From: Clostridiales bacterium
GTDB lineage: Bacteria; Bacillota; Clostridia; Lachnospirales; Lachnospiraceae
Length of the DNA: 46,890 nucleotides
NCBI GenBank assembly: GCA_012520815.1
Contig: JAAYNM010000073.1
Span: 1-46,890 of the forward strand
Direction of reading: 5' to 3'
Part shown: piece after piece, positions 24,047 through 32,488 of the stretch
Layout: each line of letters opens with the position of its first letter
How positions within the stretch are numbered: the stretch's first letter is position 1
Notes under the pieces: generated by a model
The model's database searches: none
What the model was told of the DNA's origin: nothing
Seen by the model: the letters and a program-made list of their open reading frames with translations, nothing else
Made by a program: the position numbers and the translations under genes

Positions 24047-24141
24047 TGTTAGTCTCACTTATAGTGATTTTTAGAACTCAAATTACCGGGATTATTAATT
24101 CTGTTTTTAATAAAATCCATGATCAAATTGATAACCTTTAA
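24043..24141 (+). pseudogene. Flp-like pilin, 3' half
   Basis: From CTT GTG the frame reads VLVSLIVIFRTQITGIIN and on to a stop at 24139-24141. This is the second part of the hydrophobic helix and the amphipathic tail of an Flp-like pilin (RTQITGIINSVFNKI matches the usual tail pattern). No initiation signal precedes it. Together with 2703-2849 it forms an 80-codon gene. Residue phase agrees on both sides of the core, so the insertion is clean and shows no decay. Confidence 0.85.
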
Positions 24142-24157
24142 CCAATTGGAGGTCGTT

Positions 24158-25642
24158 TTGAAAAGAGCAAATGTCACCGTATATATTTCCATTACTCTAA
24201 CCTTGGTCTTATCTGTTTTATTTACTACTCTAGAGTCAGCTCGTCTCACTGTAGTTAAGACCCATTTAATTGATACGTCCTCCATATGTATGGACTCATT
24301 ATTTGGCTGCTACTGTAAGGAACTTTACGAAGACTATGGTATCTTCGCCATAAATCCTTTTGACATAGATATGGAGGCCACTCTAGTAGCCTTAATAGAT
24401 GATAACATTTTACCTCAAAATGCATTTTATGAATCAAATTTTAATTTCCTCACCGCCAAACTCAATAATGTTGAACTTGAGGATATTATTTACGTAACTG
24501 ACAATGATGGAAAATACTTCTCTTCACAAATTCTTGCTTATATGAAATATAAGGAATTAGAAAATATAACTCAAACTGTTTTAGATAATAGCAATGTGAT
24601 AGGTGAAGATATATATGATTTCAATTCTAGCGATTCCATACCAAATATGGGGGATTCCAATCTTGATTATTCTCTATTAGAAAATGACACAATTGAAGAC
24701 AGACGAGACTGCCTAGATATAAGTGATGAGGAGGCAAAAACCCTAACTGACAATATTTGCACCACAGTATCCCATAATTTAAGAAATGAATTGATTTTTT
24801 TACTTATATGTGAGCCCACCACCATATCTAAGACAGAAATTGAAAAAATAAATTTACCCTCAGTAACAGTTCAGCTAAATGAGGAAACCTCTTCCATTAA
24901 CGATGGGTATATAAAAGATCCCTCTTTTATTACCCCTGAGCGCATTTGGTTTAGTGAATATATCACCTCCCATTTTTGCGATTATACAAGGCCCTCAGAT
25001 GATTCTATGTTATCCTATGAGATTGAATATATGATTAATGGAAGTAGTAGTGATGAAACAAATTTATTAAGTACTTGCACAAAGCTTGCCCTAATGCGTG
25101 CTTCACTAAATGCCTCCCATATTGTTACAGATTCGAGAAAATTTACCGCTGTCAAGGATTTAGCTATGAAAAGTACCGTTTTTATTCCTATTCCTGGCAT
25201 TGAACAGTTCACCGAGTTAATGATAATCAGTGCATGGTCCACTGCAGAGGGTATTATAGATGTGCGGGATTTACTTTCCAAAAAGAAAGTTCCCCTCATC
25301 AAGGATACCTCTACTTGGACTCTCTCCCTAGACAATATAGCCCACCTGAATCCTAATACCCCATCTAATAATAGTGGAGATTCTGGCCTCGATTACACTG
25401 GCTATCTTCAGCTACTCCTAGTCGCCCAGAGTGAATTAGCTTTGCGTTTTCGGACAATGGATATCATTCAGCTTAACATTTGCCTAAATTATAACGAAAC
25501 ATTTCGTTTATCAAATTGTATTTATGGCGTTACTGCAAACTTTGATTATTCCACCCGCAATATCTTTCTAAATTTTAACTATTTGACAAATCATAAAGAC
25601 ACGACTTCGTATAACTTTACTCAGTCATATCATTATGACTAA
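24158..25642 (+). CDS. Tad-locus membrane-anchored protein (DUF5702-like)
   Basis: A 494-residue protein with one N-terminal membrane helix (YISITLTLVLSVLF) followed by a long extracytoplasmic part. The opening, ESARLTVVKTHLIDTSSICM then YGIFAINP, matches the large TadE/TadG-associated proteins (DUF5702 type) of Clostridia tad loci. I place the start at TTG 24158, since GGAGG lies five bases before it; the ATG at 24119 lies inside the pilin tail and lacks a ribosome site. It lies 16 bases after the pilin stop and was once transcribed with it. With the element in place, its transcription from the upstream tad promoter is probably lost. Confidence 0.72.
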   Translation: MKRANVTVYISITLTLVLSVLFTTLESARLTVVKTHLIDTSSICMDSLFGCYCKELYEDYGIFAINPFDIDMEATLVALIDDNILPQNAFYESNFNFLTAKLNNVELEDIIYVTDNDGKYFSSQILAYMKYKELENITQTVLDNSNVIGEDIYDFNSSDSIPNMGDSNLDYSLLENDTIEDRRDCLDISDEEAKTLTDNICTTVSHNLRNELIFLLICEPTTISKTEIEKINLPSVTVQLNEETSSINDGYIKDPSFITPERIWFSEYITSHFCDYTRPSDDSMLSYEIEYMINGSSSDETNLLSTCTKLALMRASLNASHIVTDSRKFTAVKDLAMKSTVFIPIPGIEQFTELMIISAWSTAEGIIDVRDLLSKKKVPLIKDTSTWTLSLDNIAHLNPNTPSNNSGDSGLDYTGYLQLLLVAQSELALRFRTMDIIQLNICLNYNETFRLSNCIYGVTANFDYSTRNIFLNFNYLTNHKDTTSYNFTQSYHYD

Positions 25643-25681
25643 CCACCCCTTAAAATTATGCAGAAAGGAGGACAGATAAAC

Positions 25682-26731
25682 ATGTTCTTTTCATATATCA
25701 AAACCATTGCGACAAATTTCAATATCTTTAATGTATCTAAAAAAAATAAAAATTCGTCAACTCTCCAAGCAACTAAGGCTACTAACTTTTGTAGTGATAT
25801 TCTGAAATATCTATGCAATGATAGCTCTGGTATTTTCCCCAATACCACACCTTATTCTAAGCAATTTTCTAAACAAAAGGAAGTTTTATCTATGGAAAGA
25901 ACATCTTTATCTGCCCTTGCTAGTATAACTGTAGAGGCCTCTATTATACTTCCATTTTTTATTCTGATTCTGTCAACTATTATTTACCTATTCAGTATTT
26001 TATATACCCAAACCATTTTTCAGGAAAGGCTTTCTGAAGTTTCCAGGGAAATATCCAGCATAGCTTATGCTTCCACCTCATTTTTCTCTATGAATGAAGA
26101 GGAACAAACCCAAGCCACTTCCCTGTCTGGAGACATCTTTTCTGATATCGGCTACAGTTTAATATCCATTCCGATTATCGAATCTAAATTTAAAAATTCT
26201 AATATAACAGACTTCTTGAATAACTCATATATTATTAACAAAAATTCTGGTTTAGCCTTTTACAAATCAAACATTGACATCGATAAAAACGAATTAAACA
26301 TTGTCCTATCCTACTCTATTAAAATACCATTTCTTCCCAAAGAAATTACTATTCCCATTACCCAAGTCTGCTGCTCTAAATTCTACCTTGGTGTTTCTAT
26401 TACTCCAGCTGAAAATGATACAGATATTTATGTTTATATTTGCAATGGCAGCACCGTTTATCACACCAATAAATATTGCTCCTACCTAATAAAATATGTT
26501 TCTATATATCCTAAGGATTATCACACTGGAATCCCTAATATTCCTTGCTCCGTCTGTTGTAACCGCGATTTCTTTTCTTATGATACCTATTATATTGTAG
26601 ATGATGTAAATGGCCGAGCTCATTCGACTCTAGACTGCAGAATAATACGACGTAACATTTATAGAATCCCTGTTGATGAAGTGGATGCCTCTAGACATTT
26701 ATGTGAACGATGTAAAAATAACTTTGACTAA
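25682..26731 (+). CDS. TadE-like pseudopilin with C-terminal cysteine motifs
   Basis: A 349-residue protein starting at ATG 25682 (AAAGGAGG about ten bases upstream). After an unusual Ser/Asn-rich leader of about 75 residues comes SALASITVEASIILPFFILI, a classic TadE-like prepilin cleavage and helix signature with the Glu at position +5 of the helix. The C-terminal third contains two similar units with spaced cysteines (YHTNKYCSYL...CSVCC and AHSTLDCRII...CERC), a repeat seen in some Lachnospiraceae TadE-type proteins and possibly binding metal. It would be processed by the peptidase encoded next and inserted in the pilus or its base. Confidence 0.75.
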   Translation: MFFSYIKTIATNFNIFNVSKKNKNSSTLQATKATNFCSDILKYLCNDSSGIFPNTTPYSKQFSKQKEVLSMERTSLSALASITVEASIILPFFILILSTIIYLFSILYTQTIFQERLSEVSREISSIAYASTSFFSMNEEEQTQATSLSGDIFSDIGYSLISIPIIESKFKNSNITDFLNNSYIINKNSGLAFYKSNIDIDKNELNIVLSYSIKIPFLPKEITIPITQVCCSKFYLGVSITPAENDTDIYVYICNGSTVYHTNKYCSYLIKYVSIYPKDYHTGIPNIPCSVCCNRDFFSYDTYYIVDDVNGRAHSTLDCRIIRRNIYRIPVDEVDASRHLCERCKNNFD

Positions 26732-26749
26732 TTATATACAGGAGATATT

Positions 26750-27175
26750 ATGACACTTATACCTATTTTAATTTTACTAATTTACCTTATACTTTGTACA
26801 TATACAGACATAAAAACTTCCACTATATCCCTTATGCTTTCAGCTATAGTCGCCTGCCTTTTGATAATATGTAACATATTAATCTGTCACTCCAGCTTAT
26901 TACAATTAATCATCTCTTTGATACCAGGGATTTTCCTACTTATTATAAGTCTGGTTTCCCATGGCGCTCTAGGAATTGGTGATGGCGTAATTATCTTGAT
27001 TGTCGGGTTAGGTATGAACTTTTCCTCTTGTACTTTCGTCTTATTTCTTAGTCTATTCCTTTCCACTATTTTTTCTTTTATTATTTTTATCAAGAAACGA
27101 AATCTAAAAAGTTCCTTCCCTTTAGCTCCATTCATACTATGTGGATATACTTTAACCCTACTAATAAATCTATAA
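26750..27175 (+). CDS. tadV: Prepilin peptidase (TadV/CpaA type)
   Basis: A 141-residue polytopic membrane aspartyl protease (A24 family) that cleaves Flp and TadE prepilins. The two catalytic aspartates are visible: Asp20 in YTDIK and Asp78 in GIGDG. Five or six hydrophobic segments fill the rest. The size matches the short TadV/CpaA branch, which lacks the methylase domain of PilD. GGAG precedes the ATG. It lies between two TadE-like genes, its substrates. Confidence 0.88.
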   Translation: MTLIPILILLIYLILCTYTDIKTSTISLMLSAIVACLLIICNILICHSSLLQLIISLIPGIFLLIISLVSHGALGIGDGVIILIVGLGMNFSSCTFVLFLSLFLSTIFSFIIFIKKRNLKSSFPLAPFILCGYTLTLLINL

Positions 27176-27186
27176 AAGGAGTCGCT

Positions 27187-27624
27187 ATGAACAAGAAGTA
27201 TTATATTTCCAAATTATCTCACCTTACAAAATATCTTCATCTGCCTGCTTCCATTACGATAGAATCTTCTTTTTTTTACCCATTAACCTTTCTTATAATG
27301 GCCGCTACTATTTTGTTTGCTTTTTACTTACATGACAAAATTTCTATTCATTCTACCACCTATCGACAAGCGTTATACTGCTCTTTCAATCAAAAAGATG
27401 ATAATGCCTCAGCCAATCCATCAGAAAATGATATGGCCTCCAATATTTCAACCTCTACCCTCAGATCCATTACCTTATCAGTTCAATACGATGATTCCCA
27501 AAACAGCCTTGATGTAAATTGTCTTTATGAAATCGCGGGTGTTTCTGTGACAAACTTTAGTCGTTGCGAAGCAATAAGAAAATATTCTGTTTTACTTGAT
27601 TTTACAAAATCCCAATCTAATTAA
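27187..27624 (+). CDS. TadE-like small pseudopilin
   Basis: A 145-residue protein starting at ATG 27187, with AAAGGAG six bases upstream; the open frame begins earlier, inside the peptidase gene. LPASITIESSFFYPLTFLI near residues 19-37 is a TadE-type prepilin processing site followed by the hydrophobic helix, with the conserved Glu. The rest is a small extracytoplasmic part with one Cys pair. It is likely a minor pilin processed by the preceding peptidase. Confidence 0.72.
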   Translation: MNKKYYISKLSHLTKYLHLPASITIESSFFYPLTFLIMAATILFAFYLHDKISIHSTTYRQALYCSFNQKDDNASANPSENDMASNISTSTLRSITLSVQYDDSQNSLDVNCLYEIAGVSVTNFSRCEAIRKYSVLLDFTKSQSN

Positions 27625-27634
27625 AGGAGTTCTT

Positions 27635-29113
27635 ATGAAAGTATCATACAAAAAGAATAATAATAAAAACTATATCGTTCTAAATGACTTTAACGACTAT
27701 GATTTTAAGGAGGACTTCAAGTTAAGAATGATCAAGGATAATGTTATTCCTGGTGCGCTTACATCCTCAATAGAAATAACAAATGAATTTCCTTCTTTTC
27801 TTTACGATATCACCTCTCATCAATCCTTTACGTCGTTGTTCGCAAATTCACAAATAAATTATTCGGCACTTAAAACCTTGATTTTATGCTTGTCAGATAT
27901 GATTTCTACCATTAATGATTTTCTTATCGATTCTAACTTTTTACTTCTTGATCCTGAGTTTATCTATCTTGATCCAGAAACTTTCCGATGTGAATTTATT
28001 ATATGTCCAGCTGTAAATATCGATATTCAGCAACAGTTATCCACATTGTTTGATTACATTTTAAAAAGAATCGACCATAGCGATGATAAATGTGTATTAC
28101 TTGCATATTCTATATCAATCGAATCAAAAAAATCGGGATTTAATGTAGGTATGTTGCGCAATATACTCTATTTAAAGTCAAATGACAATGCTTTCACAAT
28201 AAATAAATCTGATTCTATAGAAATCCCACAACAACGTAAAATATCCATGCCTCCAGATTCTTTATCCTCACCAACCAATCCCCCATTTCCCTCTAATTTA
28301 TTTAATCTCCACACCCCAAACAAATCTTTTATGTGCAAAGTACTAAGTCTTTCCCTCGTTCTTCTCACATCAATAGTATTTATCATTATTGGTGTCTTGT
28401 CTCAAACAATTTCAACCAAACTCTCTATTTTCTTATTTATTGTAGTAGGTGCTATCAGTATTGGTTGCATTCGGTATTTCCTTAGTATTTATGACGAAGC
28501 AAGGATTCCTTTACCATCAGAAAAAAAACTGATTCCACCTAAAAAATCTTTCGATATTGGGAATCCTTTCTCTGCATCTCATCCTGAATCCCCTTCTTTC
28601 GAATCACCAAATTCTGTCGACACCATCTCCCCTTCACTTCACATAAATTCTAAGATTTCCTCGCTTTCATTACCACAGGCGGAGCATTTACCTACGCCAT
28701 GTTCGTCCACAATGTCAAATGGTTTTTCTAAAGATTTACACATTCCCAAATCAAATACCACAGATAATAATGCAGATGTTTTTGGAAATACTGTTATTTT
28801 AAGTATTAAGAACGACATAGAAGAACCCCATCTTATTTATACTGGAACTGACTTTACAAGCGACATCCCCATATCTTCTTTTCCCTTTACTGTCGGAAAG
28901 CTTGCCTCTTCTGTAGATATGATTATTAACAACCCTTTAATTAGCCGTATTCACAGTTCCATAACCTTTGAAAATGGAATCCACTATATCGAAGATCTCA
29001 ACTCTTCGAATGGAACAAAACTAAATGGACAACTACTCGAACCGAATGAAAAAAAGATATTATGTCGCGGAGATCATATTACTTTTTCCCATCTCACATA
29101 CATTTTTAAGTAG
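27635..29113 (+). CDS. FHA-domain protein with membrane segments, end of tad locus
   Basis: A 492-residue protein starting at ATG 27635 (AAAGGAG five bases upstream). The N-terminal 190 residues match the DUF6382-type domain often found in tad loci of Clostridia. Two membrane helices follow near residues 245-290, then a Ser/Pro-rich linker. A C-terminal FHA domain carries FPFTVGK, SRIHSSI and EDLNSSNGTKLNG, the phosphothreonine-binding signature. It probably links Ser/Thr phosphorylation to pilus assembly. It is the last gene of the pilus locus. Confidence 0.82.
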   Translation: MKVSYKKNNNKNYIVLNDFNDYDFKEDFKLRMIKDNVIPGALTSSIEITNEFPSFLYDITSHQSFTSLFANSQINYSALKTLILCLSDMISTINDFLIDSNFLLLDPEFIYLDPETFRCEFIICPAVNIDIQQQLSTLFDYILKRIDHSDDKCVLLAYSISIESKKSGFNVGMLRNILYLKSNDNAFTINKSDSIEIPQQRKISMPPDSLSSPTNPPFPSNLFNLHTPNKSFMCKVLSLSLVLLTSIVFIIIGVLSQTISTKLSIFLFIVVGAISIGCIRYFLSIYDEARIPLPSEKKLIPPKKSFDIGNPFSASHPESPSFESPNSVDTISPSLHINSKISSLSLPQAEHLPTPCSSTMSNGFSKDLHIPKSNTTDNNADVFGNTVILSIKNDIEEPHLIYTGTDFTSDIPISSFPFTVGKLASSVDMIINNPLISRIHSSITFENGIHYIEDLNSSNGTKLNGQLLEPNEKKILCRGDHITFSHLTYIFK

Positions 29114-29175
29114 ATTCATCGTTTCCTGCAATTGTATTATAACTATTATGATCAACCCCTTTTTATTTATATATC

Positions 29176-29204
29176 TTGAAACCTTCATAAATTTATATTA
29201 AAAT
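29176..29204 (+). promoter_or_regulatory. Promoter of the flavodoxin-like/SCP2 gene
   Basis: TTGAAA (29176-29181), a 17-base spacer and TAAAAT (29199-29204), 48 bases before the ATG at 29253. A good match to the vegetative sigma factor consensus. Confidence 0.5.
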
Positions 29205-29252
29205 AGCCTAAGAAATATTGATAATATTTGATTTCCTAGAAAGGAGCAATAT

Positions 29253-30242
29253 ATGCATATTAACATATATTATGGTGGGCGTGGCATTATAGAAGATCCC
29301 ACATTATATGTACTAAAAACAATCGAAACTGTTTTTGATGACATTAGGGTTTCCTATACAAGATATAACCTTTATGATATGAAAAATTCTATAACTACGC
29401 TCCCTCAAACCCTAAAGGATGCAGATGGTGTTATACTTGCTTGCAGTGTAGAATGGATGGGATTTGGTGGTTACATGCAACAATTCTTAGACGCATGTTG
29501 GCTTTATGGTGACAAGGCTAAGATTGCTTCACTATATATGATTCCAGTTGTGATATCTACTACCTATGGCGAAAAAGAGGCTCTGCTAAATATAAAAAAT
29601 GCATGGGAATTACTGGGTGGCCCTCTCGGCTCAGGTATTTGTGCCTATGTAGAGGATACTGTTGATTTTGAATTAAACAGCGAATACGCTGCTTATATAG
29701 AGAAGAAAGCTGAAAATATTTACAGAACTATTTCCCAAAAAGTAAAGGCACTACCTTCAAGCAGTTATGCCATTAAGCAAAATCTTATAAAGACCTCTAT
29801 GCAACTGACGCCTCAAGAGAGCGAACAATTGTCAAAGTATGTATCTGATGATATTTACGTAAAACAACAAAAAGAGGATATTGAGCAGCTAGCTTCATTC
29901 TTCAAAGGAAAACTCAGTGAAACCGGCACAGATGTGGAAACCGAATTTATCAAGCCTCTCACCACATGTTTTACTCCTCAGGAGAATTTCAAGGCAACTT
30001 ACTTGCTTATGATTCAGGATAAAAACAAAACACTATTTATCAGCGTAGAAAATGACAATCTATATATCAAATATGAGAAGCAGGACTCCGCTGATGTACT
30101 TGGCAAACTAACTCATCAGGTTTTAGATAACATTGTCCATGGAAGGCTCACTTTCCAAAAGGCTTTTATGACTGGTGAAATGACTGCAAAAGGCAATTTT
30201 AAAACGCTTAGAATGCTTGACCAGCTCTTCCCTTTTAGTTAA
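29253..30242 (+). CDS. Flavodoxin-like NAD(P)H/FMN-type protein with C-terminal SCP2 domain
   Basis: A 329-residue two-part protein. Residues 1-165 have the alternating strand-helix pattern of NAD(P)H-dependent FMN reductases and flavodoxin-like folds (ADGVILACSVEWMGFGGYMQ near 51-70 is the cofactor-side loop). Residues 215-329 resemble the SCP2 sterol-carrier fold (NLYIKYEKQDSADVLGKL, then FQKAFMTGEMTAKGNF). This fusion is found in Clostridia; its substrate is unknown. AAAGGAG precedes the ATG. It is a single gene with its own promoter and terminator. Confidence 0.7.
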   Translation: MHINIYYGGRGIIEDPTLYVLKTIETVFDDIRVSYTRYNLYDMKNSITTLPQTLKDADGVILACSVEWMGFGGYMQQFLDACWLYGDKAKIASLYMIPVVISTTYGEKEALLNIKNAWELLGGPLGSGICAYVEDTVDFELNSEYAAYIEKKAENIYRTISQKVKALPSSSYAIKQNLIKTSMQLTPQESEQLSKYVSDDIYVKQQKEDIEQLASFFKGKLSETGTDVETEFIKPLTTCFTPQENFKATYLLMIQDKNKTLFISVENDNLYIKYEKQDSADVLGKLTHQVLDNIVHGRLTFQKAFMTGEMTAKGNFKTLRMLDQLFPFS

Positions 30243-30332
30243 TTTTCAAGCTTTTATTGTTAAATATTGAATATTGATTTATAACTCAGTATTACTTTGA
30301 TGCCTTAATCTTATCTTTTTCAAAGTTATCTC

Positions 30333-30369
30333 AAAAGCTGTACCTGTTGTTCCATCAGATACAGCTTTT
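30333..30369. terminator. Hairpin terminator shared by convergent genes
   Basis: AAAAGCTGTA (30333-30342) pairs with TACAGCTTTT (30360-30369) over a 17-base loop. It is followed by a T-rich run on the plus strand and by A-rich sequence on the other side. Confidence 0.65.
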
Positions 30370-30517
30370 ATTTTACTCTGACACAGTTTTTTATATTCTT
30401 ATATTGTCTTACATTGCTGACTATATGCTTCATTCTTAGTTGATTTTCTTGTATAAACTGATAATACTCCGATTGCACAACATCAGGATATTCTTTACTT
30501 TTCATTTTTCTAAACAT
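30368..30517 (-). CDS. Small hypothetical protein (49 aa)
   Basis: A short frame with AGGAGA eight bases before its ATG at 30517. The product (MFRKMKSKEYPDVVQSEYY start) is charged, helical and ends within the shared terminator hairpin. I do not recognise it. The ribosome site and convergent terminator support a real small gene; its size and lack of a recognised family keep confidence modest. Confidence 0.4.
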   Translation of the reverse strand: MFRKMKSKEYPDVVQSEYYQFIQENQLRMKHIVSNVRQYKNIKNCVRVK

Positions 30518-30578
30518 TTTCTACTCTCCTCGTAAAATGAACTTTTTGTGAAAACCACATTTTAATCCCGTTTTTTGG

Positions 30579-30606
30579 TTACATTCTGTTTTTTATGTGC
30601 TATAAT
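30579..30606 (+). promoter_or_regulatory. Promoter of the HIT-murG pair
   Basis: TTACAT (30579-30584), a 16-base spacer and a perfect TATAAT (30601-30606), about 60 bases upstream of the HIT protein start. Confidence 0.55.
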
Positions 30607-30664
30607 TTTAGTGTTTTTGATTATAATAAATATTAGCACATAATTATGAAAGGATGTGTAAAAT

Positions 30665-31087
30665 TTGAAAGATTCAAATTGTATTTTTTGTAAAATCGCA
30701 AATGGAGAAATTCCATCATATACTATATATGAAGATAATATGTTTCGAGTAATTTTTGATTTAGGACCAGCTTCCAAAGGTCACGCCTTGGTACTTCCTA
30801 AAGAACATTTTAAGAATATTTTTAGCCTTAGTGATGAATATGCTGCAAAGGCATTAATAATTGCTAAAAAGGTGGTCACAGCCATGACAGAAGAACTTGA
30901 GTGTGACGGTTTCAATATTCTTCAGAACAATGAAGAAATTGCTGGTCAAACTGTATTTCACTTTCATATTCATCTTATTCCAAGATATAAGGGCGATGAT
31001 GTCAAACTCACCTGGAATCCTACTGAATTAGACAAATCAACTGCCGAACAAACAGCAAAAAAGATATCTGAAAGAATAAAAAAGTAA
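30665..31087 (+). CDS. HIT-family nucleotide hydrolase/transferase
   Basis: A 140-residue HIT protein: CIFCKIANGEIPS near the N-terminus (zinc-type Cys pair CxxC) and the histidine triad FHFHIHLIPR near residue 101. Such proteins hydrolyse phosphoramidate or acyl-nucleotide substrates such as AMP-lysine. The start is TTG at 30665, preceded by AAAGGA; no in-frame ATG lies upstream. murG follows 13 bases after the stop. Confidence 0.92.
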   Translation: MKDSNCIFCKIANGEIPSYTIYEDNMFRVIFDLGPASKGHALVLPKEHFKNIFSLSDEYAAKALIIAKKVVTAMTEELECDGFNILQNNEEIAGQTVFHFHIHLIPRYKGDDVKLTWNPTELDKSTAEQTAKKISERIKK

Positions 31088-31100
31088 AGAGGATTCTACA

Positions 31101-32183
31101 ATGAAAAAGATTTTATTAACTGGTGGTGGTACAGCTGGTCATGTCACCCCTAATATTGCACTTATTCCTTCTCTTAGAGAAATGGGTTATGAAATACAAT
31201 ACATAGGCACCTATAATGGTATCGAAAAAAGACTTATTGAAGAACAAGGTATTCCATATACTGGGATTTCATCTGGAAAATTACGACGATATATGTCGGC
31301 AAAAAACTTTTCTGATCCCTTTAGAGTTATAAAGGGTTACGGTGAGGCGAAAAAATTCATCAAGTCCTATAAACCGGATATTGTATTTTCAAAGGGTGGA
31401 TTTGTCAGCGTTCCTGTTATTTTAGCTGCGAAAAAGTATAAGATACCTATTGTAATACATGAATCTGATATGACACCAGGTCTAGCCAATAAGATTTCCA
31501 TTCCTTATGCGTCATATATATGCCACAACTTCCCAGAAACAGCTCAGTACCTTCCAGAGGGAAAGTCAATATTAACTGGTTCCCCCATCCGTAAGGAATT
31601 AAGACATGGCAACAAAATCGCTGGGTTGGACTTGTGTGGTTTTACTGCTAACAAGCCAATAATTATGATTGTAGGTGGAAGCTTAGGGTCTGCCGCCATT
31701 AATAATGCTGTCAGAGATGCCCTACCAGAACTCTTAAAGCATTTCCAAATTGTCCATTTATGTGGCAAAGGCAAGTTAGATGAAAAACTTACTTCTACAC
31801 CAGGTTATAAGCAATTTGAATATATTGAAAATGAAATGAAAGATCTCTTTGCAATGGTGGATTTAGTGGTATCAAGAGCAGGAGCTAATGCTATAAGTGA
31901 AATTCAGGCATTAAAGAAACCTAATTTACTAATTCCTTTATCTGCTGCTGCAAGTAGAGGTGACCAAATCCTTAATGCTGCATCTTTTGAGCACCAAGGA
32001 TTTAGTATGGTTATGGCCGAAGAAAATGTTACTACTAAAAATCTTATTGATGCTATTCGCGACCTATATGATAATAGGCAAAAATATATTGATGCTATGT
32101 CTGAAGCACCAACATCCGATGCGGTTAAAATGATTGTAGAATTAATAGATAAAACAGTTAAAAATAAATCTGTAAATAAATAA
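31101..32183 (+). CDS. murG: MurG, lipid II-forming GlcNAc transferase
   Basis: A 360-residue GT-B glycosyltransferase that adds GlcNAc to lipid I on the inner membrane face in peptidoglycan synthesis. The N-terminal loop GGGTAGHVTPNIAL (residues 8-21), FSKGGFVSVP and VIHESDMTPGLANK belong to the acceptor side. The donor side shows VGGSLGSAAINNAV and SRAGANAISE. Length is normal. It is encoded away from the division cluster, paired with a HIT protein, as in several Lachnospiraceae. Confidence 0.95.
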   Translation: MKKILLTGGGTAGHVTPNIALIPSLREMGYEIQYIGTYNGIEKRLIEEQGIPYTGISSGKLRRYMSAKNFSDPFRVIKGYGEAKKFIKSYKPDIVFSKGGFVSVPVILAAKKYKIPIVIHESDMTPGLANKISIPYASYICHNFPETAQYLPEGKSILTGSPIRKELRHGNKIAGLDLCGFTANKPIIMIVGGSLGSAAINNAVRDALPELLKHFQIVHLCGKGKLDEKLTSTPGYKQFEYIENEMKDLFAMVDLVVSRAGANAISEIQALKKPNLLIPLSAAASRGDQILNAASFEHQGFSMVMAEENVTTKNLIDAIRDLYDNRQKYIDAMSEAPTSDAVKMIVELIDKTVKNKSVNK

Positions 32184-32189
32184 AAGTAT

Positions 32190-32301
32190 ACCTACCTTAA
32201 GCAATAACCACCTTAAAATTTAACCATCCTAATATATAACTGCACTAAAATATAAACACCCTAATATAGAAATATACCAATATATAAGCACCTTAATGTA
32301 C
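32190..32301. repeat. Degenerate 16-bp tandem repeat, seven units
   Basis: Seven contiguous 16-base units in strict register follow murG: 32190, 32206, 32222, 32238, 32254, 32270 and 32286. The shared pattern is roughly AAnCACCnTAATATAT (for example AACCACCTTAAAATTT and AACCATCCTAATATAT). Units differ at several positions but keep length exactly. There is no coding frame. Confidence 0.6.
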
Positions 32302-32311
32302 AATCAAATAA

Positions 32312-32391
32312 AAAGAAGTATTAATTGTATCCCACCAACCTATGAATTGATTTTCACAAGTTGGCGCAATGCAATCTAATACTTCTTTTTT
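32312..32391 (+). terminator. Large terminator-like hairpin after murG
   Basis: AAAGAAGTATTA (32312-32323) pairs perfectly with TAATACTTCTTT (32377-32388) and is followed by a T run. Inner ATTG/CAAT and CCAAC/GTTGG stems extend it to a nearly closed structure of about 77 nt. Confidence 0.65.
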
Positions 32392-32488
32392 ATATCACAG
32401 ACATCTAATATTGCCTATATAAAAATTCTTATTTAATAATACTTACTTAGTAATAGTTATTTGGTAATTCATTCAAACTAAGATACAA

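Noticed and set aside
32190-32301. Possible CRISPR-like array
   Set aside because: Units are contiguous at 16 bases with no spacers and are diverged; no cas gene is present in the window.
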